Shown: positions 49,901 through 58,897 of the stretch, one piece after another
Position numbering within the stretch: the first letter of the stretch is position 1
How the letters are laid out: every line of letters begins with the position of its first letter
NCBI RefSeq assembly: GCF_023169945.1
Contig: NZ_AP025591.1
Span: forward strand, 3,592,481-3,656,480
Direction of reading: 5' to 3'
DNA length: 64,000 nucleotides
Origin: Anaeromyxobacter oryzae
Lineage (GTDB): Bacteria; Myxococcota; Myxococcia; Myxococcales; Anaeromyxobacteraceae
The notes under the pieces: model-generated
The model's database searches: none
Seen by the model: the letters and a program-made list of their open reading frames with translations, nothing else
Told to the model about the DNA's origin: nothing
Made by a program: the position numbers and the translations under genes

Positions 49901-49915
49901 CCCGGCCGCGCCGGG
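49901..49915. terminator. Possible hairpin terminator of the mod operon
   Basis: CCCGGC-CGC-GCCGGG is a perfect 6-base stem with a 3-base loop, located eight bases after the modC stop (minus direction). It is not followed by a U-tract, so termination is uncertain. Confidence 0.35.
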
Positions 49916-49922
49916 AGGGCGC

Positions 49923-51011
49923 CTAGCCCCGCGGGACGAGCCGCACCGACGGGGCCTTCACGAGCGCCGCGACGGGCCGGCCCGGGGCGAGCCGCAGCCG
50001 CTCCGCGCCCGGCCGCGTCACGAGCGCGACCAGCGCGACGCCGCAGTCGAGCGACACGCGCACGAGGGGCCCCTCGTCGACGCGGTGGGTCACCACGCCG
50101 GGGAGGAGGTTCTGCGCGGAGGTCGGCGCGCCGGGCGCCTCCTCGAGCACGATCTCCTCCGCCCGGAAGCACGCCCAGGCGTCGCCGGAGAGGTCGCCGG
50201 GATCCAGGCCCACGAGCTCGACCGTGCCGGCGCGCACGACGGCGAGGCCGTCGACCCGGCGCGCGAGCCGGACCGCGATCACGTTCTCGGTCCCGACGAC
50301 CTGCGCGACCGCGACGCTCGCCGGCGCGCTGAACACCTCCTGCACGGCGCCGACCTGGCGGACCGTGCCGTCCACGAGGACGATCATCCGGTCGCCGAGC
50401 GCGAGCGCCTCGACGCGATCGTGCGTGACGACGACCGCCGGGACCCCGGACGCCTCGAGGGTGCGGCGCAGCTCACCGCGGAGCGCCGCCCGCGCCGGGG
50501 CGTCGAGCGCGGAGAGCGGCTCGTCGAGGAGGAGCAGCCGCGGCGACGGCGCGAGCGCGCGCGCCAGGGCGACTCGCTGGCGCTGGCCGCCGGACAGCTC
50601 GCCCGGGCGGCGCCGCAGGAGGTCGGCGATCCCGACCCGCTCCGACACCGCCGCCACGCGCGCGTCGCGGCCGGCACGCGGCTCGCGGTGGAGCCCGTAC
50701 GCGACGTTCGCCGCCACCGAGAGGTGCGGGAACAGCGCCGGCTCCTGGAAGAGGAGCCCGACGCGCCGCCGCTGCGGCGGGACGAAGGTGCGCCGCCCGG
50801 AGTCGAACCAGGTCTCGCCGTCGAACCGGACGTGGCCCGCGTCGGGCCGGTCGAGGCCGGCGAGCGCGCGGAGCACGGTCGTCTTGCCCGAGCCGGACGG
50901 GCCGAAGAGCACCGTCACGAGGCCGCCCGCGAGGGGCAGGTCGGCGCGCGCGGACACGGCGGGGCCGCCGCGGAACCGCCGCTCGACGGCGAAGCTCAGC
51001 GCGCGGTCCAT
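49923..51011 (-). CDS. modC: Molybdate ABC transporter ATP-binding protein ModC
   Basis: The 362 residues have Walker A GPSGSGKTT at about 36-44, signature LSGGQRQRVALARAL, Walker B LLDEPLSALDAPARA and H-loop VTHDRVEAL. The C-terminal MOP/TOBE-type domain (about 290-362) is characteristic of ModC. Gene order modA-modB-modC supports the assignment. The start is ATG 51011, overlapping modB by 16 bases. Confidence 0.92.
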   Translation of the reverse strand: MDRALSFAVERRFRGGPAVSARADLPLAGGLVTVLFGPSGSGKTTVLRALAGLDRPDAGHVRFDGETWFDSGRRTFVPPQRRRVGLLFQEPALFPHLSVAANVAYGLHREPRAGRDARVAAVSERVGIADLLRRRPGELSGGQRQRVALARALAPSPRLLLLDEPLSALDAPARAALRGELRRTLEASGVPAVVVTHDRVEALALGDRMIVLVDGTVRQVGAVQEVFSAPASVAVAQVVGTENVIAVRLARRVDGLAVVRAGTVELVGLDPGDLSGDAWACFRAEEIVLEEAPGAPTSAQNLLPGVVTHRVDEGPLVRVSLDCGVALVALVTRPGAERLRLAPGRPVAALVKAPSVRLVPRG

Positions 51012-51673
51012 GCGGAGGCCGGGCGGCGCTGCAGGCCGTAGACCACGACCAGCACCGCGAAGGAGAGGGCGAGGAGGAGCGCGGCGGTGCGGTTCGCCGC
51101 GTCGTACTCTAGGGCCTCGACGTGATCGAACAGGGCGATGGACAGCGTCCGGGTCCTCCCGGCGAGGTTGCCGCCGACCATGAGCACCACCCCGAACTCG
51201 CCCATCGTGTGCGCGAAGGCGAGCACCGCGCCGGAGAGGATGCCCGGCCACGCGAGCGGGACCATCACGCGCACGAACGTGCGGAGGCGCGAGGCGCCGA
51301 GGGCGTGGGACGCCTCGACGAGCCGCGGGTCGACGGCCGCGAGCGCGGCGGCGAAGGGCTGCACCGCGAAGGGGAAGCTGTAGAGGACCGAGGCGACGAG
51401 GAGGCCCTCGAACGAGAAGGGGAACCTGCGTCCGAGCACGGCCTCGTAGGCGCGGCCGAGCGGGCTGTGCGGGCCGAGGCCCTGCAGGAGGTAGTAGCCG
51501 AGCACCGTCGGCGGCAGGACGAGCGGGAGCGCGACGACCGCCTCGAGCAGGAACCTGAAGCGCCACCGCGAGGTCGCGAGGGCGTGGGCGACTGGGAGCC
51601 CGAGCGCGAGGAGCGCGAGGGTCGTGAGCGTCGCGAGCTCGAGGCTGAGCGCCAGGGCGGCCCGGTCGATCAT
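50996..51673 (-). CDS. modB: Molybdate ABC transporter permease ModB
   Basis: The 225 residues include five to six membrane helices and the EAA loop DPRLVEASHALGASRLRTFV. The pattern ALPLVLPPTVLGYYLLQGLG is typical of ModB. The start is ATG 51673, directly abutting the modA stop. It forms the channel for molybdate/tungstate with ModC. Confidence 0.92.
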   Translation of the reverse strand: MIDRAALALSLELATLTTLALLALGLPVAHALATSRWRFRFLLEAVVALPLVLPPTVLGYYLLQGLGPHSPLGRAYEAVLGRRFPFSFEGLLVASVLYSFPFAVQPFAAALAAVDPRLVEASHALGASRLRTFVRVMVPLAWPGILSGAVLAFAHTMGEFGVVLMVGGNLAGRTRTLSIALFDHVEALEYDAANRTAALLLALSFAVLVVVYGLQRRPASAWTAR

Positions 51674-52459
51674 CTACGGGACCCCGTAACCGGAACGCGC
51701 GAGGATCGCCCGCCCCTCCGGTCCGGTGACGAACGCGACGAACGCCCGCGCGAGCGCGGGCTCGCGGGCCGCCTTCAGGATCACGACCGACTGCTCGAGC
51801 GGCGGGTACGAGGACGGCGGGACCGGGTGGATCGTGCCGCGCGCGAGCGGCGGCGACGACGCGAGCGAGAGCGGGATGAGCGCAGCGTCCGCCGCGCCGC
51901 TCTCGGCGAACTGCGCCGCCTGCGACACGTTCTGGCCGAAGACGAGCCGGTCCCGCACGGCGTCGAGGACGCCCGCCGCACGCAGCGCCGTCTCGGCGGC
52001 GCGGCCGTACGGGGCGACCGCCGGGTTGGCGATCGCGACGTGCTTCACCGACGGATCGGCGAGCGCGGCCAGCCCGCGGCGGCCGACGTCCACGCTCGAC
52101 CCGGGCGCAGTCCAGACGACGAGCGCGCCGACGGCGTAGACGACCTCGCCCTCCGCGGTCGCGAGCCCCTGCTCGACGACGCGCCGCGGGTAGTCCCGGT
52201 CCGCCGAGAAGAACACGTCGAACGGCGCGCCGCTCCGGAGCTGCGCCACGAACGTGCCGGACGCGCCGGTGGTCACCGCGACGGTGACGCCCGGGTGACC
52301 TGCCTCGAACGCGCGCGTGAGGGCGTCCATCGCGGGCTTGAGGTTCGCGGCCGCGGCGACGGCCACCGTCCGGCGGGGCCCCTCCGCGCGCGTGGGCGCC
52401 GCGGTCAGGACCGGGAGCACGGCGCAGGCTACGGCGAGGCGGAGGCGGACGCGGGACAT
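51674..52459 (-). CDS. modA: Molybdate-binding periplasmic protein ModA
   Basis: The 261 residues start with a Sec signal (LRLAVACAVLPVLTAAPTRA). Binding-site landmarks are VAAAANLKPAMDALTRAFE, TTGASGTFVAQLRSGAPFDV, ANPAVAPYGRAAET and FGQNVSQAAQFAESGAADA, the ModA pattern for oxyanion recognition. The start ATG 52459 is chosen for AGGGAGA upstream; the frame extends only 13 residues further. The promoter lies in a 32-bp gap shared with a divergent reading frame. Confidence 0.92.
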   Translation of the reverse strand: MSRVRLRLAVACAVLPVLTAAPTRAEGPRRTVAVAAAANLKPAMDALTRAFEAGHPGVTVAVTTGASGTFVAQLRSGAPFDVFFSADRDYPRRVVEQGLATAEGEVVYAVGALVVWTAPGSSVDVGRRGLAALADPSVKHVAIANPAVAPYGRAAETALRAAGVLDAVRDRLVFGQNVSQAAQFAESGAADAALIPLSLASSPPLARGTIHPVPPSSYPPLEQSVVILKAAREPALARAFVAFVTGPEGRAILARSGYGVP

Positions 52460-52491
52460 CGGGTCTCCCTGGGGTCGCAACAGGCAACGAT

Positions 52492-52899
52492 ATGCCACGA
52501 CTTTATACCTCCGGCGGAGGACCTCGCCCGGCTGCGGCTCGCGCCGCGGCCACCCCGCGTGCCCACCTCGACGCGGCCCTGCGCCGCGAGCGGCTCGCTC
52601 CGGAGCGGATCCACCGCCGCGCGCTGCTCCTCGACCCGCACCTCGACGTGGCCTGCGCGGTCGCCGCGGGCCGCGCCGACGTCAGCCTCGGCTCCCGGGC
52701 GTGGGGCGAGCGCGCCGGGCTCTCGTTCACGCCGCTCGCGACGGAGGCGTGCGGCCTCATCGTGAAGGCGCGGGATCACGGGGACGCGCGGCTCGTCCGG
52801 CTCTGCGAGGTGGCGCAGGGCGCGGCATTCCGCGGCGAGATGGGCGCCATCCCCGGCTACGCTCCGGCCGGCGCCGGCGACATCCGCTACGACGCGTGA
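52492..52899 (+). pseudogene. Truncated PBP-like (molybdate regulator-type) domain
   Basis: The 135 residues match the second half of the periplasmic-binding-protein-like domain used by ModE-type and other HTH regulators. That stretch runs AHLDAALRRERLAPERIHRR, VACAVAAGRADVSLGSRAWG, AGLSFTPLATEACGLIVKA, AFRGEMGAIPGYAPAGAG. The DNA-binding domain and first half of the sensor domain are missing, and the modA promoter begins directly upstream, so nothing longer fits. Either a degraded regulator or a short stand-alone ligand-binding protein next to modABC is possible. It is ATG-started with a weak ribosome site. Confidence 0.5.
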
Positions 52900-52930
52900 C
52901 CGTCCGTACAAAATGTCGCACCTCCGTTCG

Positions 52931-52942
52931 TGACGTGCGTCA
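52931..52942. promoter_or_regulatory. Palindrome TGACGTGCGTCA upstream of lipoprotein gene
   Basis: A perfect 12-base palindrome (TGACG-TG-CGTCA), 77 bases upstream of the small lipoprotein ATG, in a relatively A+T-containing promoter region. It could be a dimeric regulator site. No recognised consensus is matched. Confidence 0.3.
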
Positions 52943-53007
52943 TGTAAGCGTGTTCACGTCCGGTCCATGCTCCCCTGACGGGCCATCACGGCCTTCGGGG
53001 GAACGAC

Positions 53008-53535
53008 ATGAAGAGACTGTTCGTCGGGCTCGGGCTCACCGCGCTGCTCGCGTGCTCGGGGGGGAAGAGCGGCGGAGACCCCGTCCTCGACCAGGACTAC
53101 GCCTCGAACTTCACCGGGACCTGGACCGGTCCGTTCACGATCACGGCAGACGGGACCAGCAGCACGTCGACGGTCCTCCAGACCATCACCTCGCCCGCCG
53201 CGAACCGGCTCGAGCTCGGCGACTTCTGCACCGACCTGTCGTCGGTCACCGCAATCGTCACGAGCGCGTCCACGTTCCGGCTGGACCCGCGGGCCTGCCC
53301 GCCGATGTCGGTGACCGGCTGCAGCGCCGTGACGGTGACCTACGACCGCGGCACGGGGAGCCTGAGCTCCGGCACGCTGACCCTCGACGCGAGCGGCACG
53401 ATGAGCGGCTGCGGGCAGAAGTTCAGCTACACCGCCCGGCTCGTCGGGACCCGCACCACGGTCATGCTCGCGGCGGGCGCGACGCCCTCGTGGGCGAACG
53501 CGGTCGCGGACGCGGTCGAGGCCGGCGCGCGCTGA
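53008..53535 (+). CDS. Small lipoprotein of unknown function
   Basis: The 175 residues start with a lipoprotein signal (lipobox LLACSG after FVGLGLTAL). The mature part is Ser/Thr/Gly-rich and beta-strand-like (FTGTWTGPFTITADGTSS), with four Cys in the second half (CTDL, CPPM, CSAV, CGQK) that may form disulfides. I do not recognise a family. The start ATG follows GGGGG seven bases upstream. It stands alone in its own unit. Confidence 0.6.
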   Translation: MKRLFVGLGLTALLACSGGKSGGDPVLDQDYASNFTGTWTGPFTITADGTSSTSTVLQTITSPAANRLELGDFCTDLSSVTAIVTSASTFRLDPRACPPMSVTGCSAVTVTYDRGTGSLSSGTLTLDASGTMSGCGQKFSYTARLVGTRTTVMLAAGATPSWANAVADAVEAGAR

Positions 53536-53640
53536 GCCGCCCGCAGCGCGGGCCGGCGGACGACCGTCGAGCCGGCCCGCGCGCCTGCGTGCGCTGTTGC
53601 GCGCTCATGGCGCGCCCGTTCGCGTCGCCCCCGCGCGTGC

Positions 53641-53668
53641 TTGACGAGGCGCAGGGACGCGTTACTGC
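53641..53668 (+). promoter_or_regulatory. Weak promoter-like elements upstream of hsp20
   Basis: TTGACG (53641) and TACTGC with a 16-base spacer resemble sigma-70 -35/-10 boxes in the 268-bp gap before the Hsp20 gene. The -10 match is poor and no CIRCE or sigma-32 consensus is evident. The rest of this gap shows nothing else. Confidence 0.2.
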
Positions 53669-53803
53669 ACGGATGGAACCCGGCCCGCGTCGCGGAGGGT
53701 TCTGTCTTCCCCGCGATCGCGAGACCGCCGGCTCCGCTGGGTGCCGCGGCGCGACCCCGCGCGTGTCGCGCAGTGTCTGTCGTGGGCACGGAAAGGAGCG
53801 ATC

Positions 53804-54295
53804 ATGGCGAACCTGATTCGCAGGACGGAATCCGGATCGATGGAGCCGTCGCGCTTCTTCGATCCCTTCGAGCTGATGCGCGACGTGATGCGCTGGGAGC
53901 CGTTCCGGGAGCTCGGAATGCTCGGCCGGCACGAGCTCGCGTTCGTGCCCTCGTTCGAGGTGAAGGAGACCAAGGACGCGTACGTCTTCAAGGCGGATCT
54001 GCCCGGCGTTCGCGAGCCGGACCTCGAGATCTCGCTCACTGGGGCGCGCCTCATGGTGACCGGCAAGCGCGAGGAGGAGAAGAAGGAGGAGGGTGAGCGG
54101 TACTACGCGTACGAGCGCAGCTACGGCAGCTTCACGCGGTCGTTCACGCTGCCGGAGGGTGTCGACGCGGAGCACGCCGAGGCCGAGCTGAAGAACGGCG
54201 TCCTCACCGTGAGCATCCCGAAGAGGCCCGAGGTGAAGCCGAAGAAGATCGAGCTGAAGGCCGAGCTGAAGGCCGGCGAGAAGGCGAAGGCGTGA
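53804..54295 (+). CDS. Hsp20/alpha-crystallin small heat-shock protein
   Basis: The 163 residues have an alpha-crystallin domain (about 50-145): VPSFEVKETKDAYVFKADLP, GARLMVTGKREEEKK, and the closing AELKNGVLTVSIPK (GVL motif). The C-terminal tail is Lys/Glu-rich. The protein acts as an ATP-independent holdase. The start ATG 53804 has AAGGAG six bases upstream. The gene is followed by a strong hairpin. Confidence 0.93.
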   Translation: MANLIRRTESGSMEPSRFFDPFELMRDVMRWEPFRELGMLGRHELAFVPSFEVKETKDAYVFKADLPGVREPDLEISLTGARLMVTGKREEEKKEEGERYYAYERSYGSFTRSFTLPEGVDAEHAEAELKNGVLTVSIPKRPEVKPKKIELKAELKAGEKAKA

Positions 54296-54306
54296 CCTGC
54301 CTGCGC

Positions 54307-54341
54307 GGCCGGGCGGGCGGCACCCTCGCCGTCGCCCGGCC
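54307..54341 (+). terminator. Hairpin terminator after hsp20
   Basis: GGCCGGGCG (54307-54315) pairs perfectly with CGCCCGGCC (54333-54341). An inner GGCG/CGCC stem and six-base loop extend it to about 13 paired bases. It starts 12 bases after the hsp20 stop. No long U-tract follows, but the stem is the strongest in the window. Confidence 0.55.
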
Positions 54342-54464
54342 TCGTCGTGCTCGCTGGAGCGCACGCGCACGGGTCGTGAGGCGTGGTGCCCGGAGCTCGT
54401 GCCTCGAGGAGCGCATCGGCGACGCGGGCGGCGTTCCGGCGTCCTGAGGTCCTGACCGGGCGAC

Positions 54465-55103
54465 CTAGGCGCGCCAGCGAGCGGCGAACCGGGCGGTCAC
54501 GTCATCGCTCGCGACGAGGTCGACCCGGCTCGTCGGATCCGCGATCTGCAGCGCCGCCTGCCACACGGGAGCGAACTGGCGGACCGCGAGGCCGTGGAAG
54601 AGGCGCGGCGGGAACGCGAGGTGGACGAGCGCGTTCCCGGGGCCCTGCCGCGTGACGGCGAGCGAGCTGCCGCGGTGGAACACGCCCCAGCGCTCCGCCA
54701 CCTGATCGACGAGCTGCTCAGGGGAGGCGACGGTCATGAGGTGCCGGAACGTCGTCCTGAACATCCGCGCGTTCAGCTCGCCGATCCAGGACAGGTAGCC
54801 CTCGTCGCTCATCCCGTGTGCGTCCGCGATCGCGAACAGCACGCACACGAGGTGCACGTCCGAGACCCACTCCGCGTCGAGGGGAGGACATGCCACGAGC
54901 TGCCGCACCGGGGCGGGAAGGGCGTCGACGTGCTCGCGCGCGAGCGGTCGTTCCGAGAGCGAGACCCGGAGGAGCGACGCCCTCGCGACGCACTCCGGAT
55001 GCGATGCGACGCCCGAGGGCAGCCGCGCGAGGTACGCGCCGACGCGCGGCAGGAGCTCGGGAGGTTCGGCAGGTGACGTCACCGGACCGCGAAAATACAC
55101 CAC
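54465..55103 (-). CDS. Hypothetical cytosolic protein, possibly Myxococcota-specific
   Basis: The 212 residues have no signal peptide or membrane segment. Patterns include SGVASHPECVARASLLRVSL near the N-terminus, WVSDVHLVCVLFAIADAHGM in the middle, and ERWGVFHRGSSLAVTRQGPG. I do not recognise a family with certainty. The layout resembles conserved Myxococcales paralogues of similar size. The start is GTG 55103 with GGAG close upstream. It follows the hybrid kinase gene in the same direction after an 81-base gap, so co-transcription is possible. Confidence 0.6.
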   Translation of the reverse strand: MVYFRGPVTSPAEPPELLPRVGAYLARLPSGVASHPECVARASLLRVSLSERPLAREHVDALPAPVRQLVACPPLDAEWVSDVHLVCVLFAIADAHGMSDEGYLSWIGELNARMFRTTFRHLMTVASPEQLVDQVAERWGVFHRGSSLAVTRQGPGNALVHLAFPPRLFHGLAVRQFAPVWQAALQIADPTSRVDLVASDDVTARFAARWRA

Positions 55104-55184
55104 CCGCTCCGGCGCCCGGAACGTCGGCGCGCTCGCTCGGCTCCGCGACGCCGAGCGCCCGGGTCCTCGCTGGAGGGTGCGGCG

Positions 55185-56795
55185 CTACCCATGGGGGAAG
55201 GGGCTCTCCTCGAGGAGCCGATCCAGGCTCTCGATCGTCGGCGGCTTCGCCTGGTGCCGGTCGAATCCGGCATCCCGCGCGCGGCGGAGATCGTCCGGGA
55301 GCGCGTAACCGCTCAGCGCGATGAGGTAGGCGCGCCGGGTCGTGTCGTCGGCCCGGAGCGCGCGCGCGACGTCGTACCCGTCCATCCCCGGGAGCCCGAT
55401 GTCGCAGAGGACGACGTCCGGATCGAACGCGTGGGCCAGCGCGATCCCGGACGGACCGTCGACGGCGACGCGAACCTCGTGTCCGCTCAGCTCGAGGACT
55501 TCCTTGAGCGTGCTGGCGCCGTCCTCGTTGTCGTCGATGACGAGCACGCGGCGGCGGTGCGGCGGGCCGGGCACGTGCTCGCCGAGCGAGCCCGTGGGCG
55601 GGTCCACGGTCGGGAGCCGGATGGTGAACTCGGCGCCGTGCCCGGGTCCCTCGCTGTGCATCGAGACGGTCCCGCCGTGGAGCTCGACGAGGCCCTTCGC
55701 GGTGGCGAGGCCGAGCCCGAGCCCGCCCCGCGTCCGGTCGAGCGGCTGCGGCCCCTGGCTGAACGGCTCGAACAGGCGCTCGCGGAGCTCGTGCGCGACG
55801 CCCACCCCGGTGTCGCGCACGCTGACGGCGGCGGCCTGGCCGTCGCGCTGGACGACCACGTCGACGCGGCCGCCATGGACGGAGAACTTCGCCGCGTTCC
55901 CGAGCAGGTTCCCGAGCGCCTGCGCGACCCGCGTCGCGTCGACGTCCACCCAGCACCGGTCGCGGGGCAGCCGGCTCTCCAGGGCGATCCCGCTCGCCTC
56001 GAAGGTCGCGCGGTGGTCTTCCAGCGTGCGCCGGACGAGGTCGCCGAGCTCGACGCGCTCCCGATTCAGGCTCACCTTGCCCCGGGCGATCCGCGTCACG
56101 TCCATGAGGCCGTCGACGATCCGGGCGAGGTGCTCGACCTGCCGGTCGATGATCGCGAGCGCCTTGCGCGCCTGCTCTCCGCCGGCGGGCGCTCGGGCCA
56201 GCAAGGTGAGGCCGTTCCGGATGGGAGCGAGCGGGTTGCGGAGCTCGTGCGACAGCGCCCCCAGGAACTCGTCCTTCCGCCGGGTCTCCTCGTGGAGCGC
56301 GTCCTCGGCGCGCTTCTGCGCGGTGACGTCCTCCGCGGCGACCAGGGCGAGCGGCGAGGTGCCGCCGAGAGGCGTGGCCGTCAACCGGACGTGCGCCGCG
56401 TCGCGAGACTCCCGGACGAGCTCGAGCGTGCAGGCACAGCCGGGTTCGGTTCCGGCGGGCCCGAGCACGTCCTCGAGGAACCGGTCGAACGCGGCTGCGT
56501 CGGGCGCGGAGAGGAACGCGGCGAAGCGTTGCCCCGGGAGCCCGGCACGCTCCGTCCCGAGCAGCCGCGCGGCGGCGAGGTTCGCGTCGCGGATGGCCCC
56601 CCCGGCGTCGATCGCGAGGTAGCCGATCGGCGCGAAGTCGAAGAGCTCGGTGCACCGCCGGAGGCCCGCCTCGACCTGAGCGGCCGGCAGCTCTTCGTGC
56701 AGCTGCAGCCCGGGCTCGGCCTGCTGCCCCTCCATGCTCGGCCCGTCGTGGATCACCCGGTGAATCTTCTCGTCTACCTCGCCGGCGGCAACCAC
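55185..56795 (-). CDS. Hybrid histidine kinase with PAS and C-terminal receiver
   Basis: The 536 residues carry PAS (about 45-165), HisKA (LSHELRNPLAPIRNGLTLLA) and HATPase (NLLGNAAKFS, RDTGVGVA, GGLGLGLATAKGLVELHGG). A C-terminal receiver (about 410-536) follows, with LVIDDNEDGASTLKEVL and phosphoacceptor Asp in LCDIGLPGMDGYD. There is no transmembrane segment. The start GTG 56795 has GAGG upstream; ATG 56735 is an alternative. There is no adjacent DNA-binding output, so it likely feeds a phosphorelay. Confidence 0.88.
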   Translation of the reverse strand: MVAAGEVDEKIHRVIHDGPSMEGQQAEPGLQLHEELPAAQVEAGLRRCTELFDFAPIGYLAIDAGGAIRDANLAAARLLGTERAGLPGQRFAAFLSAPDAAAFDRFLEDVLGPAGTEPGCACTLELVRESRDAAHVRLTATPLGGTSPLALVAAEDVTAQKRAEDALHEETRRKDEFLGALSHELRNPLAPIRNGLTLLARAPAGGEQARKALAIIDRQVEHLARIVDGLMDVTRIARGKVSLNRERVELGDLVRRTLEDHRATFEASGIALESRLPRDRCWVDVDATRVAQALGNLLGNAAKFSVHGGRVDVVVQRDGQAAAVSVRDTGVGVAHELRERLFEPFSQGPQPLDRTRGGLGLGLATAKGLVELHGGTVSMHSEGPGHGAEFTIRLPTVDPPTGSLGEHVPGPPHRRRVLVIDDNEDGASTLKEVLELSGHEVRVAVDGPSGIALAHAFDPDVVLCDIGLPGMDGYDVARALRADDTTRRAYLIALSGYALPDDLRRARDAGFDRHQAKPPTIESLDRLLEESPFPHG

Positions 56796-56858
56796 GAGCC
56801 GCCTCGACGAGCGGCCGTGCGAGGAGGCGGTGAGGGCGAAGGCCGAGCGTGGCGGCCG

Positions 56859-58889
56859 TCAGTACTGGTACGGCGGGAACTCGACGGTCGCGAGCCACGC
56901 CGGCAGGTCCGACACCTTCGCGGACCGGATGCCGGCGTCGCTCACCGCGTACACCCAGTCGTCCGCGAGGATGCTGCGCCGCACGTAGGGCGACCAGCTC
57001 CAGCTCCACCCCGGGCCGGAGGCGGACACGTAGACGTCGGCCATCGAGAGCCGGCCTGCCGGCGTGATCCCGGTCGACGGATCGACCTGGAAGAGGCGCA
57101 GGTCCGAGGTGAGCTCCGTGGAGCTCCAGTCCGCGAACGGGATGGCGAGCAGGCTGCGGGCGCCGAGCCACGTGAACGCCTTCGCGTCCCACAGCGCCTC
57201 GGACCACGACCAGCCCTCGCCGACGAGCACCGTGGAGACCGCGGCGGGGTGGGCGAGATCGGTGACGTCGAGGAGCGCGACCTTCACCTGGCTCGGCCCA
57301 CCGCCTGCGGCGACCTCCATGCCGACGCCCAGGAGGTGAGTGTCCGAGATCGGGTGCAGGTAGGAGATGAAGCCAGGCATCTCCAGCTCGCCGACGAGCG
57401 CCGGCGCGGCGGGGTCGGACAGGTCGAAGGTGAAGAGCGGATCGATCTGGCGCGCGGTGATGACGAACCCGCGCGTCCCGGCGAAGCGCGTCCCGAAGAG
57501 GCGCTCGTTCGCGCCGAAGGCCGGCGTCTCGCCGACGAGCTTCAGGGATCCCGCCTCGGGCGCGAGCACCGAGACGCGGCCGGCGGTCTCGACGCGCCCC
57601 CACTGCGTGCCGTCGTCGACGCGCGCGGAGACGGTCGTCGCGACGCGCAGCGCACCTTCGTGCTCGTCGAGCGCGTACTGGTCGCGGACGGATCCGTCCA
57701 CCACGCCGGAGCCGACGTATCCGGCGCGGTCCGGATCCGTGAGGTCGAACGCGTGCAGGTACGTCGCGTCGCGCTGCCCCGGCTCGGGCCACCACCACCA
57801 GTGCTGCGCCGCGACGTAGAGCGTGGACGCGGAGGCGTAGACGACGCCGGGCTCGGCCAGCACGGAGGTGCGGCTCACGAGCGAGGACGACGGGACGTCG
57901 AAGGTGGCGACGGTCAGGATACCGGGACGGACCGGCCCCGAGCCCTGCGCGAAGTCGGTGCAGGCGTATCCGAGATCGACGTCCGCGGCGCCGGGGCGCT
58001 TCACGGTGCCGCGGCGGAGCCAGTCGTCGAGCGTGCGGGCGCGGATGAGCGCCTCGTTCTTCGCGGCGAGTTCCGCGAAGGCCGCGTCCCGCTCCGACGG
58101 GCTGGCGCCGGGCGAGATCGCCGGCCAGAACGACACGCCGTCGGGGAAGGGCAGCGTGTCGGAGAGCACGAGCCGGACGCGGTCGGCGATCCTGCGCGCG
58201 GAGACGTAGCTGCCGGGCAGGTACACCTCGGAGGTGACCCGGGGCGCCGCGAGGTCGGAGACGTCGACGGTCGTGATCTTCACGACGTCGTGGGACCAGT
58301 AACCGCACGTGAAGTCGCCGCCGACCGCCGTGGCGCCGCCGCCCGGCGCGAGGGGGCAGGCCAGGTGCTCGCCCTCGAGCGCGCGCGGGACGTACACCGC
58401 GCTGAAGACGACGACGCGATCGCCGGCGAGGAAGAGATCGTGGGGCCAGCCCTCGATCTCGAGGGAGGCGGTCACCGCGAGCGCCTCGGGCGGCCAGCTC
58501 CGCGCGAGGTGGAGCTTCTTGTCCGCGAGCGCGGCGATTCGCGTCCCGTCGTTCTGGACGAAGTCCGCCTCGCCCACGCCTTCGACCTGGGAGTTCGTCG
58601 TCGTGTAGGACGACGGCCCCGCCGTGGGCGCCGGGGCGGCGGCGGGGCCGCCCGCGCCGAGCGGCCCGCCCGGGTAGAACCCGACGCGCGACTGCTCGAG
58701 GATGCTCCGCATCTGGAGCACGAGGCCGTCCTCGATCGTCTTCTCGAGCTCCGGGCAGGAGGTGAACCGGGCGAGGACCGGGTGCGCGTCGATGGCCGTC
58801 GTCCTCGGCAGCGGCGTGACGCCGTGGCCCTTCTCGGTGCAGGCGGCGAGGGCGAGGACGAGGACGGCGAGGACGAATCGGGTCGGCAT
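56859..58889 (-). CDS. Secreted beta-propeller-domain lipoprotein
   Basis: The 676 residues start with a lipoprotein signal (FVLAVLVLALAAC). A conserved region with EGVGEADFVQNDGTRIAALA follows, and then repeated blades with Asp-Leu-Ser-Asp-Pro motifs (VDVSDLAAPRVTSE, FDLTDPDRAGYVGS, FDLSDPAAPALVGELEM, LDVTDLAHPAAVST). This matches the C-terminal beta-propeller family PF09826. The function is unknown, and the family occurs in bacteria and archaea on the surface. The start ATG 58889 has GAGGAG five bases upstream, partly inside an inverted repeat. Confidence 0.8.
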   Translation of the reverse strand: MPTRFVLAVLVLALAACTEKGHGVTPLPRTTAIDAHPVLARFTSCPELEKTIEDGLVLQMRSILEQSRVGFYPGGPLGAGGPAAAPAPTAGPSSYTTTNSQVEGVGEADFVQNDGTRIAALADKKLHLARSWPPEALAVTASLEIEGWPHDLFLAGDRVVVFSAVYVPRALEGEHLACPLAPGGGATAVGGDFTCGYWSHDVVKITTVDVSDLAAPRVTSEVYLPGSYVSARRIADRVRLVLSDTLPFPDGVSFWPAISPGASPSERDAAFAELAAKNEALIRARTLDDWLRRGTVKRPGAADVDLGYACTDFAQGSGPVRPGILTVATFDVPSSSLVSRTSVLAEPGVVYASASTLYVAAQHWWWWPEPGQRDATYLHAFDLTDPDRAGYVGSGVVDGSVRDQYALDEHEGALRVATTVSARVDDGTQWGRVETAGRVSVLAPEAGSLKLVGETPAFGANERLFGTRFAGTRGFVITARQIDPLFTFDLSDPAAPALVGELEMPGFISYLHPISDTHLLGVGMEVAAGGGPSQVKVALLDVTDLAHPAAVSTVLVGEGWSWSEALWDAKAFTWLGARSLLAIPFADWSSTELTSDLRLFQVDPSTGITPAGRLSMADVYVSASGPGWSWSWSPYVRRSILADDWVYAVSDAGIRSAKVSDLPAWLATVEFPPYQY

Positions 58890-58897
58890 CGGGACTC

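Noticed and set aside
52460..52491. ModE box in the modA promoter
   Set aside because: Only ATATCGTT resembles a half-site; the second half is missing.
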